Shown here one piece after another: positions 1 through 9,800 of a DNA stretch of 64,000 bases. Source of the DNA: JAPOXR01 sp965219635 (GTDB taxonomy: Bacteria > Pseudomonadota > Alphaproteobacteria > Rhodobacterales > Rhodobacteraceae). A model generated the notes under the pieces. It was not told where the DNA came from. It was given only the letters and a program-made list of their open reading frames with translations, and did no database searches. Made by a program: the position numbers and the translations under genes. Numbering within the stretch: the first letter of the stretch is position 1; every line of letters begins with the position of its first letter. The stretch is taken from positions 3,348,001-3,412,000 of the forward strand of contig OZ244783.1 in the NCBI GenBank assembly GCA_965219635.1. Direction: 5' to 3'.

Positions 1-1712
1 CCGAACCGGTCGCCGTCAGCGGGGAACACGCCGCCGGCAATCATGTCGCAGACCTCCGTGGTTGTCACGTCAATGACCGAGGCGAGCTTGCCGGAATCGA
101 GGAGTTTTTCCATGGAGCGCCCGCCGAATCCAGTGGCGTGGAAGACAAGACAGTCGTAGTCCTTGGACAGCGCTGCTGAAATCCTCTGCACGCAGGGTGT
201 AGTAACGCCGAACATGGTGATTCCGACAGCCGGCTTGTCGGTTGTTCCAGCGGATGGATCAGCCCGGCGGGAGGCAACCATACCGGACAGGGCAGCGGCG
301 CCGTTCGACAAAACCTCCCTGGTGATCGAATTGATCCCCTGCACATCGGCAACGGAATAGAGCATCAGGATGTCGGATGGTCCCACATACTGTGAGACGT
401 CGCCGCTGGCGACAGTCGAGATCATGACTTTCGGAATGCCGACTGGCAGTGCCCTCATGGCCGGAGCCACCAGCGCCGTTGCGCCCGACCCCCCGGCTGC
501 AATGATGCCTGCAATGCCTTCCTGCTGACGGATCCAGCGTTCGAATGCCAGTGACATTGCTGCAACGGCGCTTCCACGGTCGCCGGTGAAGACGCCTGCC
601 ATGCCCCTCGGGTGAAACCCTGCGATGGCGTGCGGGGCGATGTCTGCCCCTGACGGTTGCCTTGTCGTCGACAGGTCCGCAATGCGGACATTCAGTCCTT
701 GCTCCTTCAGCCGGTCGCGCAGGAATTTCAACTCGGCTCCCTTGGTATCAAGGGTGCCCGCGACCAGGACAGTGTCGCCCTGGCGGCGCAACCGCACCGA
801 TTTCAAGCCGGCCAACCTGCCTTGTGTATCCTCCGGACCGGTCAGCGTACGCGCAGCGCCTTCGATGACCCGCACCGGTGCCGGTTTCGACCATCGCGTC
901 GGAATCTTCGGGTTGGACATGTAGACGCGTAAGGGTCCGTTCGCCGAGGATGGCTCGGTTGCCGGTGTACCGGGACCAGTATCCCCATCGTGCCCATGCC
1001 GCCCAACCCCAAGCAGCGCCTGCTGTAGATCCCGGTCTCCTGCAAGCACCGAGGAATCCAGAACCCGGTTGATCCTGCCATTGACCATGATCGCGACCTG
1101 CTCCGATACGGCACAGGCAACTCCGATATTCTGTTCAATGACCAGCACGTTTGCGTCGCCGCCCGCAGCCAGCTGGATCAGCATTTCCTCGACTTGCCGG
1201 ACGATGAGGGGCGCCAGGCCTTCAGTGGGCTCGTCCATTACAAGGAGCTTTGGATTGAGCAGCAGCGCCCGACCAATAGCCAGCATCTGCTGCTCGCCGC
1301 CGGAAAGATGCGCACCGCTGTGAGAGCGGCGTTCGGCCAGCCTGGGGAATGTCGAATAGACGCGATCCTTGGACCACGGGCCAGGATGCCGTCCCACGAT
1401 TTCCAGATGCTCTTCGACTGTCAGCGACCGCCAGATGCGCCGGCCCTGCGGAACGAACCCGATTCCGCGCCGGGCGATTTCCGCCGGGTTCAGGCCACCG
1501 AGAGAAGCCCCTTCGAAATCGATTGTTCCCGAGGAGGCCGGAACAAGGCCCATGATGGCGTTGCAGAGCGTGGTCTTGCCCATGCCATTCCGTCCGACCA
1601 CGGATAGCACGCCCCTGCCGAGGGTAAGATCGACGCCCTGGAGCGCATGGCTGTGGCCGTAGAACACATTGAGGCCGCGGACGGCGAGAACCGGTGTGCG
1701 CAATTCAGCCAT
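1..1712 (-). CDS. LivF-like ABC ATPase fused to a Tm-1/UPF0261-like domain (partial, runs off left edge)
   Basis: One uninterrupted minus-strand frame of at least 570 residues. Residues 1 to about 235 are a branched-chain-amino-acid ABC ATPase (LivF type): Walker A GRNGMGKTT near residue 42, signature LSGGEQQMLAIGRAL and Walker B LLVMDEPTEGLAP. A Gly/Pro/Thr-rich linker (about 240-260) leads into a second domain from about residue 300 that starts VAGTLDTKGAELKFL and later shows IIAAGGSGATALVAPAM and VFHATGFGGRSMEKLL, features of the Tm-1-like/UPF0261 nucleotide-binding family. I translated the junction codon by codon and found no stop. The ATG overlaps the livG stop by eight bases, so it is the last visible gene of the liv operon. 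The ATPase should energise the permeases beside it; the role of the second domain is unknown. The C-terminus is outside the window. Confidence 0.85.
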   Translation of the reverse strand, partial: MAELRTPVLAVRGLNVFYGHSHALQGVDLTLGRGVLSVVGRNGMGKTTLCNAIMGLVPASSGTIDFEGASLGGLNPAEIARRGIGFVPQGRRIWRSLTVEEHLEIVGRHPGPWSKDRVYSTFPRLAERRSHSGAHLSGGEQQMLAIGRALLLNPKLLVMDEPTEGLAPLIVRQVEEMLIQLAAGGDANVLVIEQNIGVACAVSEQVAIMVNGRINRVLDSSVLAGDRDLQQALLGVGRHGHDGDTGPGTPATEPSSANGPLRVYMSNPKIPTRWSKPAPVRVIEGAARTLTGPEDTQGRLAGLKSVRLRRQGDTVLVAGTLDTKGAELKFLRDRLKEQGLNVRIADLSTTRQPSGADIAPHAIAGFHPRGMAGVFTGDRGSAVAAMSLAFERWIRQQEGIAGIIAAGGSGATALVAPAMRALPVGIPKVMISTVASGDVSQYVGPSDILMLYSVADVQGINSITREVLSNGAAALSGMVASRRADPSAGTTDKPAVGITMFGVTTPCVQRISAALSKDYDCLVFHATGFGGRSMEKLLDSGKLASVIDVTTTEVCDMIAGGVFPADGDRF

Positions 1713-2496
1713 TCTCGCCACCCAGGTAGAGTTCCTGCACTTCGGTATCGTCCTCGATCTCTGCCGGGCGGCCCTCCTTGAAGATGCGGCCGTTATGCAT
1801 CATCGTCACGTAGTCAGAGACCTGCAGGGCGACATCCATGTCGTGTTCGATGATGATGTAGCCCATGTGTCCTGGCAGTCCCTTCAGGATGCCGACCAAC
1901 TCGCTGCGCTCCGTAGGTGAAAGTCCGGCTGCCGGTTCGTCCAGCAGCAGCAACCGGGGTGCACCGGCAAGCGCCATCGCGATCTCTAGCTGGCGCTGCT
2001 GTCCATATGACAGTTCGGATACTGTGGTCTCGACCACCGATTCCAGGTGGGCGACGCGGACCAGTGCTTCGGCGCTGGCCATGGCCGGTTCATTGCGGCG
2101 CGGGCGGAGCAAGGAAAACCGGCCGCGCAGAACGCCCCGGCAGGCAAGATAGATGTTGTCGATGACGGTCAGGTCAGAAAACAGCAGTGAAATCTGGTAG
2201 GTCCTCCGCAGTCCGCGCCGGATCCTTTCCTGTGGCGGGAAATCGGTCACATCCTCGCCGTAGAACCTGATTGTTCCAGCACTGGGAAGAAAGTCGCCGG
2301 TTATGCAATTGAACAGGGTTGTTTTGCCGGCGCCATTCGAGCCGAGGACCGCCCGTTTCTCGCCCGGCCGCATGGTGATTGAAACATCATCAAGCGCCAC
2401 CAACGCGCCGAACCGTCTTGAGACGCCCCTGAGTTCCAGCGCATTGGCAGTTCCGGTTGCAGACAGCCGGTCGGAAAAGCTCTCGGCAAGTGTCAT
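1705..2496 (-). CDS. livG: Branched-chain amino acid-type ABC transporter ATP-binding protein LivG
   Basis: A 263-residue cytoplasmic ATPase of the HAAT (branched-chain amino acid/amide/urea) ABC family. Walker A GSNGAGKTT, signature LSYGQQRQLEIAMAL and Walker B LLLLDEPAAGLSP are intact, and the C-terminal half has the LivG-type EHDMDVALQVSDYV segment. A longer in-frame start exists at 2559, but the ATG at 2496 forms a four-base ATGA overlap with the livM stop and begins right before the fold, so I prefer it. It pairs with the LivF-like domain encoded just downstream. The family is certain; the transported substrate (amino acid, amide or urea) cannot be read from this subunit. Confidence 0.93.
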   Translation of the reverse strand: MTLAESFSDRLSATGTANALELRGVSRRFGALVALDDVSITMRPGEKRAVLGSNGAGKTTLFNCITGDFLPSAGTIRFYGEDVTDFPPQERIRRGLRRTYQISLLFSDLTVIDNIYLACRGVLRGRFSLLRPRRNEPAMASAEALVRVAHLESVVETTVSELSYGQQRQLEIAMALAGAPRLLLLDEPAAGLSPTERSELVGILKGLPGHMGYIIIEHDMDVALQVSDYVTMMHNGRIFKEGRPAEIEDDTEVQELYLGGENG

Positions 2497-3548
2497 GGCA
2501 CGCTCCGGTTCCGGTCCCGCAGCCGGTCCCGCCCGCGGTTCCTCCGCCATTGCTCCCACAGGCCGAGCAGCCCGTCCGGCGACCAGAACACAATGGCAAG
2601 GAAGCCAAGCCCGATAAGCAACTGGAACCTCTCACCACCGAAGCCAAGCGCAACAAGGATATCAATGGCGAAGGTCTTCAGTATGACATAGACGAAAGCG
2701 CCGATGAACGGGCCGATCGGGTGCCGCAGCCCGCCGATTACGGCGATCACCAGAATATCGATAACCGGCCCGATGCCAGCCGTGCCCGGTGAAATCTGGG
2801 CCGACTGCCATGTCAGCAGGATGCCTCCTGTTGCTGCGGGGATGGCGGCAAAGGTGTAGGCAGCCACGCGATGGGCGGTTACGTCATAGCCAAGCGCCGC
2901 CATGCGGCGTGGATTGTCCCGCACGCCTTGCAGAGCAAGGCCCATTGGAGAGCGGGAGACATACATCACGACGAAGTACCAGAATGCCGCCCAGAACAGG
3001 GTCAGATAGTAGAAGGCGGCAGGTCCGCGCCAATCCACGCCGAAGAGATTGGGCGGCAATACGCCATTGAAACCGGAAAATCCGTTGAAGATTACGTAGT
3101 TCTGCCGGGTGAAGTAGAAGAAGGCGGAGGCGATCGCCAGTGTGATCATGATGGTGTAGATGCCCTCGGTCCGAACCGCCAACCACCCTGTCAGTGTGGC
3201 GAACACCGCTGCCACCAGGAATGCGATCGGGATGGAAAGATACCAAGGCCAGCCAAGGCTGATATCGGTAATGGCGCTGTCGCCGAAGATTGCCACCATA
3301 TAGCCGGCAAGTCCTGCGACAGTCATCTGGGCAAGGCTTACCATGCCGCCATATCCTGCAAGGAACATGAGGCTGAGCGCAATCATGCCCAGGATGAACG
3401 ACCATCCGAATATCTGGTACAGCACGAAGTCGGCAGAGAATGCCGGGAGTACGAGCAGCAAGACGCCAGCGACCCAATAGGCCGGATTGATGCGCTCGAT
3501 CAGATCGCGAAGGGCCAGCCGGCGTCCAAAGGTGCTTTCAGCGACCAT
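2493..3548 (-). CDS. livM: Branched-chain amino acid-type ABC permease LivM
   Basis: A 351-residue inner-membrane permease with many hydrophobic segments. The LivM hallmarks are visible: GYGGMVSLAQMTVAGLAGY near residue 70 and GLALQGVRDNPRRMAALGYD near residue 205, the cytoplasmic loop that contacts the ATPases. Length fits the family (about 300-420). The ATG abuts the livH stop with no intergenic base, and the stop overlaps the livG start, so translation is probably coupled. It would form the channel with LivH. The tail is basic (RNRGRDRLRDRNRSVP). Confidence 0.93.
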   Translation of the reverse strand: MVAESTFGRRLALRDLIERINPAYWVAGVLLLVLPAFSADFVLYQIFGWSFILGMIALSLMFLAGYGGMVSLAQMTVAGLAGYMVAIFGDSAITDISLGWPWYLSIPIAFLVAAVFATLTGWLAVRTEGIYTIMITLAIASAFFYFTRQNYVIFNGFSGFNGVLPPNLFGVDWRGPAAFYYLTLFWAAFWYFVVMYVSRSPMGLALQGVRDNPRRMAALGYDVTAHRVAAYTFAAIPAATGGILLTWQSAQISPGTAGIGPVIDILVIAVIGGLRHPIGPFIGAFVYVILKTFAIDILVALGFGGERFQLLIGLGFLAIVFWSPDGLLGLWEQWRRNRGRDRLRDRNRSVP

Positions 3549-4559
3549 CTAGCGCCTCCCCAGCAATCCCTGCGGACGGAAGGCCAGCACAAGCACCATG
3601 ACCAGGAACGTCAGCACGACCGCGTAGGTCGGAAAATAGACTGAACCGAACTGCTCGGCGGTTCCGATCAGCAAGGCGCCGAGCGCTGCTCCTGGAATGG
3701 ATCCCATTCCCCCGACAATGACGACGACCAAAGAGGCAAGCAGAAACCGGATGTCCTCACCAGGCGCAATCGACTGAAAGGTGCCACCGACGACGCCGGC
3801 GATACCGGCGAGCCCGGCGCCGAATGCAAACACGCCGACGAACACCAGCTGGATGCGCGCGCCAGTCACGGAGAGCATGTCGCGGTCGTCGACACCGGCA
3901 CGGATGAGCATGCCGACCCGTGTCCGGTTCAGCGCCAGCCACATGGCGATTCCGACAACCACAGAGGCGACGAAAACGACGATCCGGATGAGCGGATATT
4001 TGAGATAGACGAGCTCGCCGGACCGTTTGACGCTGGATACGAAGAAGGTCTCCATCGGTCCCGACAGCCAGCTCGGCGCGCCGATATTGTAGAAGTCGCC
4101 GCCGAAGGCCCAGAGCATGATGTCGGCAAACACGACCGATATGCCAATGGTGACGAGCGTCTGGCGAAGTTCCTGGCCTTCCATCCTTCTGAAGACCAGC
4201 GTCTGCAGCAGGATGCCGACTATGCCAACCAGGATGAATGCGGCAGGAAACGCCAGCAGCCAGTAGCCCGTCCATTCGGCAAAGAAATACCCGATATACC
4301 CACCGAGCAGGTAGAGTGAGCCATGCGCCAGATTGACGTTGCGCATCAGGCCGAAAATGAGTGTGAAGCCGCTGGCTACCAGGAAATAGAGCCCTCCGAG
4401 TGTAATCCCGTTGAACAGGGCATTCAGAAAGACCTTCTTCTTGCCGATCAGGCCGACCAGCCAATCCGGCCAGATCGCAAAAAAGAGATAGAGAAGTACC
4501 GCCACCACAATTGCGGCCACTGCTGACCACCAGGGATGCCGCTCAACGAACGCCCTCAT
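3549..4559 (-). CDS. livH: Branched-chain amino acid-type ABC permease LivH
   Basis: A 336-residue inner-membrane permease. After an N-terminal helix it shows NALFNGITLGGLYFLVASG, ANVNLAHG-like RNVNLAHGSLYLLGGYIGY and the ATPase-coupling loop GMLIRAGVDDRDMLSVTGA, all typical of LivH. It lies between the solute-binding gene (285 bases upstream) and livM (directly adjacent), the usual HAAT order K-H-M-G-F. The gap before it contains a hairpin that may lower its expression relative to the binding protein. Substrate is not determined by the sequence. Confidence 0.92.
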   Translation of the reverse strand: MRAFVERHPWWSAVAAIVVAVLLYLFFAIWPDWLVGLIGKKKVFLNALFNGITLGGLYFLVASGFTLIFGLMRNVNLAHGSLYLLGGYIGYFFAEWTGYWLLAFPAAFILVGIVGILLQTLVFRRMEGQELRQTLVTIGISVVFADIMLWAFGGDFYNIGAPSWLSGPMETFFVSSVKRSGELVYLKYPLIRIVVFVASVVVGIAMWLALNRTRVGMLIRAGVDDRDMLSVTGARIQLVFVGVFAFGAGLAGIAGVVGGTFQSIAPGEDIRFLLASLVVVIVGGMGSIPGAALGALLIGTAEQFGSVYFPTYAVVLTFLVMVLVLAFRPQGLLGRR

Positions 4560-4819
4560 GTACCGGGCCTCGGCACAGGAAACGGATCATCCGGTTTGCT
4601 GGCATGCATCTGCCATGTTTCGTTGGCGGCCAAGAACCCCTTCCCCCGGCACACTGCGCGCGGCCAATTCGGCACCGGGTTCCTGTTCGGGGCGAGTCCG
4701 CCGGAAGGTTGCCGGCGCTGCCACGGAATTCAGTTTCGAAGACCGGTCCCGGTGTCATGAAAGCACCGTTTCGGGTGCATGCCCGGGCGGCAGTAGTGCC
4801 GCCCGTGGCTCAGTTTGTT

Positions 4820-4834
4820 CGAGGCCGAGCCTCG
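4820..4834 (-). terminator. Hairpin after the solute-binding gene (attenuator/mRNA stabiliser)
   Basis: CGAGGC, a three-base loop, then GCCTCG form a perfect six-pair stem ten bases after the stop of the substrate-binding gene. There is no T-run, so it is more likely to protect the 3' end of the abundant binding-protein message or cause partial termination than to stop transcription fully. The rest of the 4560-4844 gap shows no gene. Confidence 0.5.
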
Positions 4835-4844
4835 TTCGAATGCT

Positions 4845-6104
4845 CTACTCGTAGGAAGACTTGCATTCCGGGACTTCGCGGCCGGGAAGCCCGATTCTGG
4901 CGAAGACCTCGGGATCAAGTCCGATCGTCTGAGTGACGTTTTCCTTGATCGCCACGAGTTGCGTGGCCAGGGAACCGTCGTCCAGTTCAACCACTTCCGA
5001 GACGAAGTTGGTTCCGATGGCCTGCCTGTTCTCGTCGAGCGTGATCATGCCGTTCGGCGCATCGAGTTCGAGATTTGACAGGCAGGAACGGAATGCAACA
5101 TGCCCGTCGGACAGGTCTCCACCGATCTCGTCAAGGCAGGTAAGCGCAGCAGTCGTGGCATTGTAGTAGCCGGTAGCCAGCAATGACGGAGACGGGAACC
5201 GCTCTTCCGGAGGGAAGGTATCCTGGTAGGACTTGACGTAGGCCAGCCAGTCCGGATCATCCCAAGTGTCTGCCTGCGGGCCTGAGGAAGGCACGCCGAT
5301 CAGGGCCTGCTTGGCCGTTCCCTTGGAGTTCAGCACCGTGCCGTCGACCATGATGGTGCCGCCGATCAGCTTGGCGTCGCCGCCAGCCTGCTGGTACTGG
5401 TTCAGGAAGTTGACGGCGTCACCACCGCCGAGGCCAAGATAGATGGCATCCACATCGTCCGGCAATGCGGCGATGATCGAGCCGAAATCCTTGGTTCCCA
5501 ATGGCACCCAAAGGCGTTCGGTTATTTCGCCGCCAGCCTGGCAGTACTCGAGGGCCAGTCCCAGAACCTGCGTATAGACGAAGGAGTAGTCCTCGCCGAT
5601 GGTGGCAATCGTCTCGTAGCCCTTTTCGTTGTAGATGTAGTCACCCAAGCCTGCGGACCACTGGGCTCCGTCCATGTTGAACCTGAAGAAGTTCTCCGAC
5701 GGCGTCACGTAGGTTGTTTCCTGCGCACCCGATATGCCGTTGATGAAGGTCACCTGCGGCTGGGTCTTGGAATAGTCGCGGATGGCAATGCCTTCCGAGC
5801 CGGAAAGCGGGCCGATCACGAGGTCGACCTGATCCTGTTCGACAACCTTTCTGGCTGCTCTGACCGCGCTGTCAGGGCTTGCATCAGTAGAACCGATGAC
5901 TAGCTCGATTTCGCGGCCACCAGCCATACCGCCGGCCTCGCCCAACGCAGTCCGCAGACCACGTACCCCGTCCTCGCCAAGAGCGGTGTAGGTGCCTTCC
6001 AGCGTTGCCAGGACGCCGACCTTGATCGGGTCCGCTGCGTGTGTTGCGGTTGCGGCCGCAATCACGGCCAAAGCCGCCGCGCCGGACAGATTCTTGATGA
6101 ACAT
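4845..6104 (-). CDS. Branched-chain amino acid-type ABC transporter substrate-binding protein
   Basis: A 419-residue periplasmic binding protein (type I fold, HAAT family). The N-terminus MFIKNLSGAAALAVIAAA ends in ATHAA, a clear Sec signal peptide; the mature part starts DPIKVGVLATLEGTYTALGE, the usual ligand-lobe start, followed by DLVIGPLSGSEGIAIRDY. I chose the ATG at 6104 because GGGAGG (6111-6116) sits seven bases upstream; an ATG at 6134 in frame lacks this. First gene of the liv operon, followed by a hairpin and livHMG/F. The ligand could be an amino acid, amide, urea or aromatic acid; the sequence does not decide. Confidence 0.92.
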   Translation of the reverse strand: MFIKNLSGAAALAVIAAATATHAADPIKVGVLATLEGTYTALGEDGVRGLRTALGEAGGMAGGREIELVIGSTDASPDSAVRAARKVVEQDQVDLVIGPLSGSEGIAIRDYSKTQPQVTFINGISGAQETTYVTPSENFFRFNMDGAQWSAGLGDYIYNEKGYETIATIGEDYSFVYTQVLGLALEYCQAGGEITERLWVPLGTKDFGSIIAALPDDVDAIYLGLGGGDAVNFLNQYQQAGGDAKLIGGTIMVDGTVLNSKGTAKQALIGVPSSGPQADTWDDPDWLAYVKSYQDTFPPEERFPSPSLLATGYYNATTAALTCLDEIGGDLSDGHVAFRSCLSNLELDAPNGMITLDENRQAIGTNFVSEVVELDDGSLATQLVAIKENVTQTIGLDPEVFARIGLPGREVPECKSSYE

Positions 6105-6361
6105 TTTGAACCTCCCTTTGTTCTGAAGCATCAATCAAGAGGATTTGATAACAAGTCCGAGCCTTGCGAGAAAGCGGATTGTTGTTTGAGGCATGATTGC
6201 GGGACGGATCGGCGTGGTTTGATCATTGGCGCTGGTTGCATCGGCTCCGGCAGAGCCTGGTCAACCAGGCGGTAATCGCAGAAGTTCTGGACACGACAGT
6301 AGGAGTTCAGGTTACGGCAGGAGTCGGAGGACACTTGGGTATAAGTGGCCTCAGTGCTCGA

Positions 6362-6583
6362 CTATGCAGATGCACCGCCGTCGGCTTCAAGGATACTGTT
6401 TGCCCGTTCAAGCAACTCAATCGCTTGGCGTCGCGATACTGTCGGGAAGTCCATCAAGAAATCGTCCAGACGATCACCTGCCGCGAGGTGTTCTATCAGA
6501 ATACGAATTGGCACGCGTGTCCCGGCAAAGACGGGGGTTCCACCAAGGATTTGCAGATTGCGTTCGATCAGTGTGTCGGACAT
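6362..6583 (-). CDS. DUF433 family antitoxin-like protein
   Basis: A 73-residue protein that is recognisably DUF433: ERNLQILGGTPVFAGTRVPI followed by a helical region DDFLMDFPTVSRRQAIELL. DUF433 proteins have a winged-helix-like fold and are usually the antitoxin partner of a PIN-like DUF5615 toxin encoded directly downstream. Here the downstream 257 bases up to the liv operon contain no DUF5615-like frame, so this copy appears solitary. The Asp-Phe-Pro motif (DDFLMDFPTVS) is intact. It sits about 300 bases after the giant helicase gene on the same strand; whether the two are linked is unknown. Confidence 0.85.
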   Translation of the reverse strand: MSDTLIERNLQILGGTPVFAGTRVPIRILIEHLAAGDRLDDFLMDFPTVSRRQAIELLERANSILEADGGASA

Positions 6584-6884
6584 GTCATCGCTCCGGGCCG
6601 CATGAGTTTGGTCATGGTGGACGATCTGGACTTAAGGTCAGTTTCTCCAATTCCTCAATTCGAGGTCTGAGAGCAGTCCAATCCAGCAATTCGGCACAGT
6701 ACTCAAGCCTTCGCAGTCACTGGCCCCGTGCGCGGCCGTGAACGGAATGTGTGCCTATAAGGGCGCCCTTCATCACCTTGCACCGTTACCGGTCTCATTG
6801 CCAGTTCAGTGGCTTCTGCGATCGGTGCAGGCGGAGTACACAGCATCTTCATGAATTCTGCATACCCATCCGGGTTCTTGGGGA
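6584..6884. other. Intergenic, no supported gene
   Basis: About 300 bases between the helicase stop and the DUF433 gene. A 79-codon minus-strand frame (6703-6942) crosses it and overlaps the helicase tail, but its third-position composition is not biased and I recognise no family. Probably holds the DUF433 promoter. Confidence 0.5.
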
Positions 6885-9800
6885 TCAGCTTGGGTTTCCG
6901 GCCAATGGCTCGAACACGAACTCGGGCAGTACAACTTCCCATTCGTCACATTTGACCCCGCTGAGATACTCTGGACTAGTTTCGACCCGCCGCCGGGTTG
7001 TAACCGCATACACATTGACAGAGCGACATCGCATACCGTCAGGAGCGCAGAAGCTCTTCGCCATGCGGCCGACGGTGCGGCCTTCTGCATTGCGCAGCAA
7101 CAGTCTCCCGTGCTCGGTCGGACTCAATTCCAGTTCATCGCCGGGAGACAGCGCTGCAATGTCACGGTGGATCCTGTGGTCTTCATTCCAGCGACCCGAG
7201 AATCCCAAATCAACGTCACTAAGTCTGGTGCGGATGAGCCGCAGGAGTTGCTCGGGTGCAGGGTGTGGCGGGTCAGTCCGGGCACGATGAGTTGTCGAGA
7301 GGTGATCGGCCAGAGGTGCAAGAAACGGATGAGAGCGCCCCAATCGTGCGAGGGACAGAGTTTGGCGAGCGCGGGTCATGGCCACGTAATAAAGGCGGCG
7401 CTCCTCGTCGCTGGCGTTCTTCCAACCACCGGCAAGCACGACGACGTGATCGAATTCTAGCCCCTTGGCTCCATGGGCAGTCAGAAGCATCAGTCCGCGT
7501 GGGCGTCGGCGGATTTCCCGTCCCCATTCTGCCAGCCATTCGATGACGCTCGAGACCGGTGTCGATCCTCCGCCAGTCTCCTGCGCGTGTTCTTCGACAG
7601 CTTGGCGCAACAATTGATTCCAATTGTCATCCGGCCGCCCAGCAGCCCACTCCGCCAGTGCGGTTCCATCAACAACCGCTGGGTCGCGGTCATGAAGCCA
7701 GTTGACGAATTCCCTGGTATCGCGCAGGTGCCAAAAACTTGGGATTTCCTCATTTCCCATCTGCGAGGGTATGTCATTGATTTCGCAGCAGGCGCGGACC
7801 GGTTCCAGAAATTTCCATTGACGTGCGACGACGGCACAGCGAGACCATTCCCAGTTGGGATCAAGAGAAGCAAGGCGCTGAAGCTCATCGACTGCTATCT
7901 GCGCCTGTTGCACCATGTCCGAACCCTCATGCAGGATCTGAACCTTGCCATGACTTACGGGATCGCGCTCTTCCCATGACCCTCCCGGGGCACTCTTCAA
8001 TCGAGCTCGGTCAATAGTGATCGGCTGACCTGATTTCATACGGTCTGCAGCCGGCTCAATCACCGAATTCGCGGCGGAGATAATGTGGTGGGTGGATCGG
8101 TAGTTGCCGAGCAGGTAAATCGGTTTCGGCCCGTAATCCTCTTCGAACCGGCGTATGAACTCCACTGAAGACCCCTTGAAAGCATAGATGTTCTGGTCAT
8201 CGTCACCGACAGCAAATAGTGACAGCTTGCCAGTGTCTTCGTTCAGTGTCCGACCGGCCAGGGCCGAAATCAACTCGTACTCATCTGGCCCAATGTCCTG
8301 ATATTCATCCACCAGGATCCAGCGGAATCCGGCGAGCAGCCGCTCGCGTTGTTCGTCGGCCTCCTCCGGTAACAGCCCTTTGCCGTTCAGCAGTTCAATT
8401 GCTCGGTGCATCATCTCTTGGAAGATGCTGTCATCGGGTCGTTCCGATTGCCTGACAAAACTGCTGCCCCCAAGCCGCATGGCGAGAGCATGGCAGGTCA
8501 ACACAGTGACCCCGCGAGCGTCGTTTTCAATGAGATCACGGAGCCGTCGGCGGATTTCGACCGCTGCGTGCCTGTTGTAAGCCAGTGCCAGAATTGAACG
8601 GGGATTTTCCCGGCGAACGCGCACCAGATAAGCAATTCGGTGTACGATGACCCGGGTCTTACCTGAGCCAGGTCCTGCAAGAACAAGGACGTTTGTCTGT
8701 TCCCGATCATCTGCAACAATGCGCTTCTGGACGGGGTCGTTCAGGCTGTCGACTATTGCTTGCCATGAGGCCGGAGTCGTCTGGCGGCCAATCTCCTTGT
8801 CCCGGCCTGGTAGCCACTCCTCCAGGAAGGCTCCTTCTCTGTTGGAAAAATAGTCTCGCGAAAGGCGAAGTGCGTCTCGCATGCTGGAAAGCCCGCGTTC
8901 GGCATATTCAGCCATCACGTGAACCTGCAATGTCTGGCCCTTGTAATGCAGTTCCAGTGGTGTGAAGTCTGCCTTGGTGAATCCACGCCGTTCCCGGTGC
9001 CGGAGGTGTATGGTCATGGCGGGGCGGAACACGGTCAAGCCCTTGTTGAGCCGGATGACGTCCTGTTCGTGCAACCAGGGTAGAGCTCGGTCCATTAGCT
9101 TGTCAGTTCTCTTGATCCGGCTCTTTAGGATCATGTCGGACTCAATCGCTTCGACCAGCTTGCCGAATGTGGTTTCAGCAAGCAGGTCTACGCCCCGACT
9201 CTTTTCTGGCAGGCAGCCGAGCAGATGCTCAAGAAGGTGTCCGGCGGCTTCACGTCGCAACCGAGCGGCCAAAGCCAAGTCATTCCAGCTTCGCCGCAGT
9301 GTCACTGAAACTGCTTCGGCGTCCACTCTGCGCACCGAAATGCTCCCGCCTGCTCCGTCCTCACCACGTCCGTCAAATGAGATACTGCGAATGATACGCC
9401 ACAACTTTTCCGGTAACGGGTCGCTCAGGCCCTCGTCCCGCAGGAACTGGGCGGCGTGTCGCAAATGGAGCATGGACTTGCCATTCTTGTCCATATCCGG
9501 CTCAAGTTCGCGCATGTGATCAATAAGGGATGTCTCCAGTTGGGTTGCCTGCTCCAAGCGCTTGCGAGACGAGCGCTCCACACCGGCATGGACGAATGCA
9601 GTCAGCACGGTATCGTTGCTGGCGATTCCAAGCCGTTCAAGGTCATAGAGTGCCCGACGCACGCCTTCGGCACTGAGCCCCGAAATTCCCATGAGTTCAT
9701 CGGTTGAGACCCCTTCATCGGCACTGGCATGAATCAGGGTTTCCGTAATTCGCAACAGCCGCCGGCGATAGTCTGGCTGGAGATCCTTCCCTGTTAGTTG

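Noticed and set aside
2871..3644. 257-codon plus-strand frame across livM
   Set aside because: Antisense shadow of a clear membrane protein; charged low-complexity sequence.
4810..4845. tRNA-like GTTCGAAT stretch
   Set aside because: No cloverleaf can be formed around it; it belongs to a simple hairpin after the binding-protein gene.
6105..6361. Possible DUF5615 toxin downstream of the DUF433 gene
   Set aside because: Translated the downstream frames; none shows the PIN-like start (acidic, hydrophobic strand) expected of the toxin.
6703..6942. 79-codon minus-strand frame after and overlapping the helicase end
   Set aside because: No recognisable family, weak third-position bias and overlap with the helicase C-terminus; treated as chance.
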